Source of the DNA: Clostridiales bacterium UBA7103
GTDB taxonomy: Bacteria > Bacillota > Clostridia > Oscillospirales > Oscillospiraceae
NCBI GenBank assembly: GCA_002493305.1
Contig: DKYJ01000041.1
Location: 45,250 to 50,895, forward strand
Direction of reading: 5' to 3'
Length of the DNA stretch: 5,646 bases
The notes under the pieces are model-generated. The model was not told the DNA's origin and searched no databases. It worked only from the letters and a program-made list of their open reading frames with translations. A program made the translations under genes and the position numbers. This document shows, piece by piece, positions 1 through 4,750 of this stretch. Every line of letters starts with the position of its first letter. Position 1 is the stretch's first letter.

Positions 1-21
1 CGGGGATACCTGTCGTATGAA

Positions 22-63
22 AATCCCCCGGAGCAAAGCCTTGCAGTTTTGTTCCGGGGGATT
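22..63. terminator. Strong hairpin, probable intrinsic terminator of a neighbouring unit
   Basis: Bases 22-38 pair with 47-63 around a small loop: AATCCCCCGGA on the left arm matches TCCGGGGGATT on the right, and the stem continues with a G-U pair through GCAAAG/GTTTTGT, giving about 17 paired positions. The + strand tail (ATTCTTCC) is only moderately U-rich. On the - strand the stem runs into ATTTTCAT, so the element could work in either direction. Only about 20 bases of sequence lie to its left and no upstream gene can be identified. Position and strength suggest it insulates the repressor promoter from upstream transcription. The hairpin is seen directly; terminator function and direction are inferred. 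Confidence 0.72.
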
Positions 64-160
64 CTTCCAAATTATGGAATAAAATTATTGTTAAAATCGC
101 CAAAAAATTTTCCCAAAATTGGGCAGTGTTCCAAAGTTTTTTTAGCAAAGCAAGGAAATG

Positions 161-189
161 TTGACTTTGTGTCAAAGACTTGATACTAT
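161..189 (+). promoter_or_regulatory. Probable sigma-A promoter of the repressor/transporter operon
   Basis: A -35 box TTGACT (161-166, five of six matches to consensus) is followed by a 17-base spacer and a -10 box TACTAT (184-189, four of six). TG at 181-182 gives an extended -10. The region immediately upstream is rich in A and T runs. Transcription would start near 196, about 12 bases before the palindromic operator. This is the only convincing promoter I find upstream of the five genes; a weaker candidate lies after the binding-protein gene. Confidence 0.75.
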
Positions 190-207
190 TAAATTACAAA
201 GCTCCGG

Positions 208-227
208 TATCGTTACCGGTAACGATA
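208..227. promoter_or_regulatory. LacI-family operator, perfect 20-bp palindrome
   Basis: TATCGTTACCGGTAACGATA is identical to its reverse complement, with its centre at the CpG of 217-218. After one mismatched pair (207/228) the symmetry resumes for three more pairs (204-206 with 229-231), so 204-231 is nearly symmetric. A central CpG between even-spaced half-sites is the standard LacI-family operator design, in which hinge helices pry open the central step. The site lies just downstream of the predicted start point and directly upstream of a LacI-family gene, so autorepression and control of the whole operon is the natural reading. Symmetry is seen directly; binding by the adjacent regulator is inferred. 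Confidence 0.85.
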
Positions 228-296
228 ACGGGAAAGTTTTCAGAGATTTTTTGAGGACAATTTGGAACAGATATTAAACAGGAGTTTTGCCTAAAA

Positions 297-1310
297 GTGA
301 CGATAAAGGATATTGCCAGGCTGTGCGGCGTGAGCGTGAGCACGGTGTCCCGGGTTTTGAATAACCGCCCCGATGTGAGCGAGGCTGTGCGGCGCAAGGT
401 GCTTGCGGCGGTGGAGGCAGAGGGCTACATACCGAATAACGGCGCGAGAACTCTTGTCAGCAGCCGTTCGGACGCTATCGGCGTTGTGGTGCGAGGCACG
501 GGGAATCTCTTTTTTGCGGAGATACTCAAGACTGTGGCCCATGAAATTGACCGCCGGGGCTACACAATGGTTCTGCACTTCATTGACTCTGACGCGGACG
601 AGATAAAAGCCGGGGCTATTCTTGAGCGTGAGAAGAGGCTTCAGGGTCTTCTGTTTTTGGGCGGGCGCTTTGACTATACTCCGGCGGAGCTTGCGCTTAT
701 CGGTGTGCCGTATGTCTGCTGCTCGTACACCAACTATTTCGGGACTCTGCGGGAGGAGGACTATTCCTCCGTCTCGATTGACGATATGCTAACCGCCTAT
801 CGGGCGGTGGAAAAGCTTATAAGTCTTGGACACCGGCGCATAGCTGTGCTTGTGCCGGAAGCCTGTGACCGATCCATAAGCGAGCTGCGATATAACGGCT
901 ACCGGGCCGCGCTGCGGGATCACGGCATAGAGTTCGATTCCCGGCTCATGGTTCAGACCGGCGGCTGCTACGAGATGCCGGAGACCTATCAGGGCATGGA
1001 GCGGGTGATAAGCTCCGGCGCCGATTTTACGGCGGTGTTCACCTTTTCCGACACCTGCGCCCTTGCCGCCATGAAGGCGATCGAGGATCATGGGCTCAAA
1101 GTCCCGGAGGATGTGTCCGTCATTGGAATAGACGGCCTGCAAATTTCAAACTATCTCAGCCCCGTCCTGACTACAATGGTGCAGCCCGCGGAGGAGATGG
1201 GGCGCGAGAGCGTGCGCGTGCTGATAGATATGCTGGAAAACAACGCCCCAGCCTGTCACATCACGCTGGAGGCAAAGCTGCGCGAGGGTGGCTCTGTCCG
1301 CAAAATCTGA
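297..1310 (+). CDS. LacI-family transcriptional repressor, probable regulator of this sugar operon
   Basis: A 337-residue protein, full length for the LacI/GalR family. Residues 2-23 form the helix-turn-helix (IKDIARLCGVSVSTVSRVLN), with V14 and S15 at the recognition-helix positions that set operator specificity. Residues 44-60 carry the hinge, with L53 at the position of the minor-groove leucine. The periplasmic-binding-protein-like effector domain follows from about residue 61, with family signatures SVSIDD (158-163), LISLGHRRIAVL (174-185), PEDVSVIGIDGL (270-281) and TTMVQPAEEMGRESV (292-306). The start is GTG: no other ATG, GTG or TTG lies in frame between the upstream stop at 252 and this codon, and AGGAG (280-284) lies 12 bases before it, rather far. 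It is the first gene after a promoter with a matching palindrome, so it probably represses itself and the sugar genes downstream, with relief by the imported sugar or a derivative. A MalR-like role is inferred from malQ; the ligand cannot be read from the sequence. Confidence 0.95.
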   Translation: MTIKDIARLCGVSVSTVSRVLNNRPDVSEAVRRKVLAAVEAEGYIPNNGARTLVSSRSDAIGVVVRGTGNLFFAEILKTVAHEIDRRGYTMVLHFIDSDADEIKAGAILEREKRLQGLLFLGGRFDYTPAELALIGVPYVCCSYTNYFGTLREEDYSSVSIDDMLTAYRAVEKLISLGHRRIAVLVPEACDRSISELRYNGYRAALRDHGIEFDSRLMVQTGGCYEMPETYQGMERVISSGADFTAVFTFSDTCALAAMKAIEDHGLKVPEDVSVIGIDGLQISNYLSPVLTTMVQPAEEMGRESVRVLIDMLENNAPACHITLEAKLREGGSVRKI

Positions 1311-1316
1311 TTTTCC

Positions 1317-1364
1317 GGCTCTTTTGAGCCTGAAGATACCACCTCGTCAACGAGGAAAATTTTT
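1317..1364 (+). promoter_or_regulatory. Two short hairpins in the repressor/binding-protein gap, possible weak terminator or mRNA processing element
   Basis: GGCTC-TTTT-GAGCC (1317-1330) is a perfect 5-bp stem. CCTCG-TCAA-CGAGG (1342-1355) is a second perfect 5-bp stem followed by AAAATTTTT. The U run starts four bases after the stem, so this is at best a leaky terminator. I see no convincing promoter between the repressor stop and the next gene, so read-through from the operator-controlled promoter is the simplest way to express the binding protein. The hairpins may lower repressor-to-transporter polarity or protect the 5' end of a processed binding-protein message. The stems are seen; the role is a guess. 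Confidence 0.4.
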
Positions 1365-1381
1365 ATTAAGGAGATACCAAA

Positions 1382-2722
1382 ATGAAAAAGATTATTGCGC
1401 TTCTTCTGTGCCTGGTCATGGTTTTCGCCCTGTGTGCATGCGGCGGAAACCCTGCCCCCGCAGAGTCTCAGCAGCCCGCTGAGGGCGATGCTCCCACTGA
1501 GCAGCCCGCCGCTGCCGGTTCTGTCTACTGGCTCAACTTCAAGCCTGAGTCCGATCAGACCCTGCAGGATCTTGCAAAGATGTACACCGAGAAGACCGGC
1601 GTCCCTGTGACCGTTCTCACCGCCGCTTCCGGTACCTACAACGAGACTCTGACCGCCGAGATGGACAAGTCCGTTGCCCCCACCCTGTTTGTCGTTGGCA
1701 ACCAGGCCGCCGTTGACACCTGGGGCGACTACTGCTATGACCTGACCGGCACTCCCATCGCAAACGAGCTGACCACCGATGCTTACAATCTCTACGACGC
1801 CGACGGCCGCCTCTGCTCCATCGGCTACTGCTATGAGTGCTACGGCATCATCGTCAACAAGGCTCTGCTCCAGCAGGCCGGTCACTCCATCGATGAGATC
1901 ACCAACTTCGAGACTCTCAAGGCCGTTGCCGAGGATATTCACGCCCGCGCCGGCGAGCTTGGCTTCGACGCTTTCACCTCCTCCAGCATGAGCTCCGATT
2001 CCAGCTGGCGCTTCACCGGCCACCTCGCCAACCTCGAGTACTACTATGAGTCCGTTGACGATCCCGAGGCTTGGGAGCAGTGCCCCGCCGAGATAAAGGG
2101 CACCTACATGGATAACTTCAAGAACCTGTGGGATCTTTACATCAACAACAGCGCCGCTGATCCCGCCGCTCTCGCCGCCGGTGGCTTTGACGCCGCGACC
2201 GAGTTTGCAAACGGTGAGGCCGTCTTTTACAGCCAGGGCAACTGGGAGTGGTCCGGCCTGCAGGAGAAGGGCATGAAGGCCGAGGATCTGACCATGATCC
2301 CCTACTACTGCGGTGTTGAGGGCGAAGAGAAGGCTGGTCTCAACTGCGGCACTGAGAACTGCTGGGCAGTCAACTCCGAGGCCAGCGATGAGGACATCCA
2401 GGCCACTCTGGACTTCATGTACTGGTGCGTGACCGATCCCGACGCTTCCCGTATGCTGGTTGACACCTTCGGCGTTATGCCCTACAAGCAGGCTGCCGAG
2501 TCCACCAACCCCTTCCTTGCCAACGCCAACGCTTACAGCGCCGCCGGCAACTATGTCATGCCTTGGGTCACCAACTTCCAGCCCAATGTTGACGCCTACC
2601 GCGAGGCTCTCGTTTCCGCGATGAACCAGTATGACGCCGACCAGAGCGACGCCAACTGGGAGCTCGTCCGCACCGCCTTTGTTGACGGCTGGGCAGTTCA
2701 GTATCAGGCCGCAAACGGCTGA
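1382..2722 (+). CDS. ABC transporter sugar-binding lipoprotein (family 1 extracellular solute-binding protein)
   Basis: A 446-residue exported lipoprotein that would capture an oligosaccharide, probably a maltodextrin, outside the cell and hand it to the two permeases downstream. The signal peptide has KK at 2-3, a hydrophobic core at 4-17 and a lipobox L17-C18-A19 before C20, the expected lipidated cysteine. Residues 21-46 are a flexible Pro/Ala/Glu/Gln-rich tether. The folded domain has the size and pattern of family 1 (MalE-like) binding proteins, with many tryptophans available for sugar stacking (W114, W209, W250, W288, W290, W348, W395, W437). AAGGAG (1368-1373) lies eight bases before the ATG. 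Codon use is strongly biased toward C-ending codons, with no TTA, CTA or TCA after the start and only one ATA that I found (codon 238), unlike its neighbours; this suggests high expression. The mature part has nine further cysteines, unusual outside an anaerobe. Substrate is inferred only from malQ. Confidence 0.93.
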   Translation: MKKIIALLLCLVMVFALCACGGNPAPAESQQPAEGDAPTEQPAAAGSVYWLNFKPESDQTLQDLAKMYTEKTGVPVTVLTAASGTYNETLTAEMDKSVAPTLFVVGNQAAVDTWGDYCYDLTGTPIANELTTDAYNLYDADGRLCSIGYCYECYGIIVNKALLQQAGHSIDEITNFETLKAVAEDIHARAGELGFDAFTSSSMSSDSSWRFTGHLANLEYYYESVDDPEAWEQCPAEIKGTYMDNFKNLWDLYINNSAADPAALAAGGFDAATEFANGEAVFYSQGNWEWSGLQEKGMKAEDLTMIPYYCGVEGEEKAGLNCGTENCWAVNSEASDEDIQATLDFMYWCVTDPDASRMLVDTFGVMPYKQAAESTNPFLANANAYSAAGNYVMPWVTNFQPNVDAYREALVSAMNQYDADQSDANWELVRTAFVDGWAVQYQAANG

Positions 2723-2740
2723 GTTTTTTCGAGTAAGCGC

Positions 2741-2768
2741 TGAACAAATCACCTACTCTGAGTACAAT
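2741..2768 (+). promoter_or_regulatory. Weak promoter candidate after the binding-protein gene
   Basis: TGAACA (2741-2746, four of six matches to the -35 consensus) is followed by a 16-base spacer and TACAAT (2763-2768, five of six matches to the -10 consensus). Transcription would start near 2775, inside the inverted repeat 2771-2788, and would meet the terminator hairpin about 30 bases later. It could be a secondary promoter for the permeases limited by the terminator, a source of a very short RNA, or chance in a locally AT-rich stretch. Confidence 0.3.
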
Positions 2769-2770
2769 TC

Positions 2771-2788
2771 AATTACATTTATGTAATT
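2771..2788. repeat. Inverted repeat AATTACAT-TT-ATGTAATT
   Basis: Two perfect 8-base arms are separated by TT. It has no central CpG and does not resemble the operator at 208-227, so it is unlikely to be a second site for the same LacI-family repressor. It could be a binding site for another dimeric regulator placed over the start point of the weak promoter candidate, or a small hairpin in the 3' end of the binding-protein message. The symmetry is seen; the role is unknown. Confidence 0.5.
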
Positions 2789-2802
2789 TCGCAAATGACC
2801 CA

Positions 2803-2831
2803 AAAGGGGCGGGAACAGCTCCCGCCCCTTT
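2803..2831 (+). terminator. Strong intrinsic terminator between the binding-protein and permease genes
   Basis: AAAGGGGCGGGA (2803-2814) pairs perfectly with TCCCGCCCCTTT (2820-2831) around the five-base loop ACAGC. The tail is TTTCTCTATAT. This is a textbook GC-rich stem with flanking A and U runs. It lies inside what is otherwise one transport operon, so it probably terminates most transcripts, allows limited read-through into the permeases, and may shield the binding-protein mRNA from 3' exonucleases. Excess binding protein over membrane subunits is common for this transporter class. Confidence 0.85.
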
Positions 2832-2893
2832 CTCTATATCCGGCTTTGTATATGACTGGGTGCGCCGCGCGAGGCGGGCCCGTTACAGACTGA

Positions 2894-2910
2894 CCGGGCA
2901 TTGTGCCCGG
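2894..2910 (+). repeat. GC-rich hairpin in the permease leader
   Basis: CCGGGCA (2894-2900) pairs with TGCCCGG (2904-2910) around TTG. It ends 26 bases before the permease ATG and 14 bases before the AGAGGGG ribosome binding site, leaving that site free. The left arm could instead pair with GCCCG at 2878-2882, so two exclusive folds are possible. No U run follows, so it is not an intrinsic terminator. A role in 5' stabilisation of a processed permease message is possible. Confidence 0.5.
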
Positions 2911-2936
2911 CGGAAAAACGAAAAGAGGGGTGCAAC

Positions 2937-3848
2937 ATGAGAAAGAGAAGCGGAGCGGCGGTGAACAGCCGTCTGATTCGCAGACCCATACAGTACCTTT
3001 TCCCAGTGTTTTTGCTGCCAATGGTCGCTGCTTTCTGCATCGGCTTTGTGTATCCGTTTTTGAAGGGTCTGTTTCTGTCCTTCTGCAGCTTCAAAACCAC
3101 CAGCAAATGGACTTGGGTGGGGCTGGATAACTACGTAAAGGCTCTGCATGACAGCAGCTTTGTCTATTCCTTCTGGTACACGGTTCTTTTCGCGCTGGTC
3201 ACGCTGTTTTTGATAAATGTGCTGGCCTTCGCGGTTGCCTATGTGCTGACTCAGGGGATCAAGGGCTCCAACATTTTCCGCACGGTGTTTTTCATGCCGA
3301 ACCTTATCGGCGGCATCGTGCTGGGTTATACATGGAGCATGATTTTCGACGGCATACTCAGCCGCTATGGCACGACTATTCTCATGAGCAGGCCATGGGG
3401 CTTCTGGGGACTGGTCATCCTTGTGTGCTGGCAGCAGATAGGCTATATGATGATAATTTATATAGCGGGGCTTCAGGCAGTGCCGGAGGATATGCTGGAG
3501 GCGGCGAAGATAGATGGCGCCAACAAGTGGCAGACGCTGTGGAAGGTCACTATCCCCAATGTGATGCCTTCCATAACCATCTGCACCTTTCTCACCCTAA
3601 CAAACGGCTTCAAGCTCTTTGATCAGAACCTCGCCCTGACCGGCGGCCAGCCTTATATCATCAATCCCGACGGCACGACCCTGCACACAACGGAGATGCT
3701 GGCGCTGAACATTTACAACACCTTCTATGGGCAGAATGTCAACTCCCGCGGTACGGCGCAGGTCAAGGCGGTGCTGTTCTTCGTGCTGGTAGCGCTTATC
3801 GGCATCATTCAGCTTCGCGCGACAAGGAAAAAGGAGGTGCAGCAGTAA
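2937..3848 (+). CDS. ABC sugar transporter permease, MalF/UgpA-type
   Basis: A 303-residue inner-membrane subunit that forms half of the sugar channel. Membrane segments lie at about 20-49, 78-105, 114-137, 155-180, 209-228 and 275-294, six in all, as in the short Gram-positive MalF-type permeases. The cytoplasmic coupling loop carries the EAA motif at about 188-211 (E188-A-A, then D193-G194-A195 and P207/P211), which docks on the ATPase. I chose ATG at 2937 because GAGGGG (2925-2930) is six bases upstream; a TTG at 2901 in the same frame would add 12 residues but has its start inside a hairpin and lacks a site. The TAA stop overlaps the ATG of the next permease, so the two are translationally coupled and probably made in equal amounts. 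It pairs with the MalG-type protein and the upstream lipoprotein. Substrate is not readable from the sequence. Confidence 0.95.
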   Translation: MRKRSGAAVNSRLIRRPIQYLFPVFLLPMVAAFCIGFVYPFLKGLFLSFCSFKTTSKWTWVGLDNYVKALHDSSFVYSFWYTVLFALVTLFLINVLAFAVAYVLTQGIKGSNIFRTVFFMPNLIGGIVLGYTWSMIFDGILSRYGTTILMSRPWGFWGLVILVCWQQIGYMMIIYIAGLQAVPEDMLEAAKIDGANKWQTLWKVTIPNVMPSITICTFLTLTNGFKLFDQNLALTGGQPYIINPDGTTLHTTEMLALNIYNTFYGQNVNSRGTAQVKAVLFFVLVALIGIIQLRATRKKEVQQ

Positions 3849-4705
3849 TGAATAACAAGGCCTTATCCAGAGAAAAAAGCGCCAAGAAAGCGCTCACAAT
3901 CTGCATGATAGTCATCTGTGTTGTCTATGTGCTGCCGGTGTTCTTCGTGGCGCTCAACTCCTTCAAGGTAAACACCTTTGTCAAGACCGATACCTTTGGC
4001 TGGCCTAATGGGGAGAGCTTTGCGGGCGTTGATAACTTTGTAAAGGGTATGACCTTCGGGAACTATCCATTCCTGAAGTCCGCCGCGTTCAGCCTCGTGA
4101 TAACGCTCGCCTCCACCGCGCTTATCCTGCTTTTTACCTCCATGGCCGCTTGGTACATCTCCAGAGTTGACTCGCTCATCTGCCGGATAGTATACTACGC
4201 CTGCGTATTTTCCATGGTGGTGCCCTTCCAGATGGTGATGTTCACTCTCTCCAAGACTGCGGACACCCTCAGGCTCAACACACCGTGGACGATACCGATA
4301 ATTTACCTCGGCTTTGGCGCGGGGCTTGCGGTGTTCATGTTCACGGGCTTTGTGAAGAGCATTCCGCTTGAGATAGAGGAAGCCGCCGCTATCGATGGCT
4401 GCGGCCCGCTGAGGACTTATTTCAAGGTGGTCCTGCCAATGCTCAAGCCTACCATGATCTCCGTTGGCATTTTGGAGATAATGTGGGTATGGAACGATTA
4501 CCTCCTGCCCTATCTGGTGCTCGACAGAACCAAGTACATGACCATTCCCATTCATATCCAGTACCTCAAGGGCAGCTATGGCACAGTCGATCTGGGCGCG
4601 ACTATGGCGCTCATACTCACAAGCATCATACCTGTCATCGTGTTCTATCTGAGCTGCCAGCGGCACATTATCAAGGGCGTCGCCGCGGGCGCGGTCAAGG
4701 GATAA
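3848..4705 (+). CDS. ABC sugar transporter permease, MalG-type
   Basis: A 285-residue inner-membrane subunit, the partner of the preceding permease. Hydrophobic segments lie at about 15-37, 78-103, 110-134, 147-169, 200-220 and 250-270. The EAA loop is clear: E178-A-A-A-I-D183-G184-C185-G186 followed by VVLPMLKP at 194-201. The C-terminus, QRHIIKGVAAGAVKG, is the characteristic end of MalG-like subunits. The ATG shares its A with the stop codon of the upstream gene (TAATG), and a near-perfect ribosome binding site AAGGAGGTG (3831-3839) lies eight bases before it. After codon 6 it has no TTA, CTA or TCA codon. The gene is followed after 45 bases by malQ with no terminator between. No ATP-binding subunit follows, so ATP hydrolysis must come from a protein encoded elsewhere. 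Confidence 0.95.
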   Translation: MNNKALSREKSAKKALTICMIVICVVYVLPVFFVALNSFKVNTFVKTDTFGWPNGESFAGVDNFVKGMTFGNYPFLKSAAFSLVITLASTALILLFTSMAAWYISRVDSLICRIVYYACVFSMVVPFQMVMFTLSKTADTLRLNTPWTIPIIYLGFGAGLAVFMFTGFVKSIPLEIEEAAAIDGCGPLRTYFKVVLPMLKPTMISVGILEIMWVWNDYLLPYLVLDRTKYMTIPIHIQYLKGSYGTVDLGATMALILTSIIPVIVFYLSCQRHIIKGVAAGAVKG

Positions 4706-4750
4706 ATCCGCCACAACCAAAGGAAAAATTCTTAGAATTGAGTGATTACT

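Larger units (their letters stand above)
64..296 (+). other. AT-rich intergenic control region upstream of the repressor gene
   Basis: This stretch holds no gene. It is markedly more AT-rich than the coding regions around it. It contains the promoter and operator described separately, plus two smaller inverted repeats: TTCCA-5-TGGAA at 65-79 and CCCAA-2-TTGGG at 112-123. A third small repeat, CTTTG-3-CAAAG (165-177), lies between the -35 and -10 boxes. I see no catabolite-responsive (CcpA) site matching TGWAANCGNTNWCA on either strand. The expected transcript would have a leader of roughly 100 bases before the GTG start. Confidence 0.6.
2723..2936 (+). other. Structured gap between the binding-protein and permease genes
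   Basis: No gene fits here. From left to right it holds a GAGTA...TACTC pair (2731-2758), a weak promoter candidate (2741-2768), an 18-base inverted repeat (2771-2788), a strong terminator hairpin (2803-2831), a small GC stem CGCC-6-GGCG (2863-2876), the palindrome CGGGCCCG (2875-2882), and a 7-bp hairpin (2894-2910) 26 bases before the permease start. The density of secondary structure suggests control of the binding-protein to permease ratio by termination or by RNA processing and stability. Confidence 0.6.

Noticed and set aside
1149..1177. TACAAT within the repressor gene as a promoter for the binding protein
   Set aside because: There is no acceptable -35 box at 16-18 bases upstream and it lies about 200 bases before the start codon inside coding sequence.
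1256..2752. A 498-codon open frame on the - strand across the binding-protein gene
   Set aside because: It is codon-aligned to the sense gene and stays open only because that gene avoids TTA, CTA and TCA. Its translation is low-complexity Gly/Val/Leu-rich with no recognisable domain, while the sense frame has a lipoprotein signal, a good ribosome site and family resemblance.
2901..2936. TTG at 2901 as the start of the first permease
   Set aside because: It lies in the loop of a GC hairpin without a ribosome binding site, whereas ATG at 2937 has GAGGGG six bases upstream and gives the usual N-terminus for the family.
2779..3149. Several overlapping - strand open frames of 80-90 codons at the start of the first permease
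   Set aside because: They overlap each other and the permease, lack convincing ribosome sites, and show no domain pattern.
3863..4720. A 285-codon open frame on the - strand over the second permease
   Set aside because: It is again codon-aligned with the real gene and ends exactly at the sense TTA codon 6. Its product is His/Arg-rich without any family signature.
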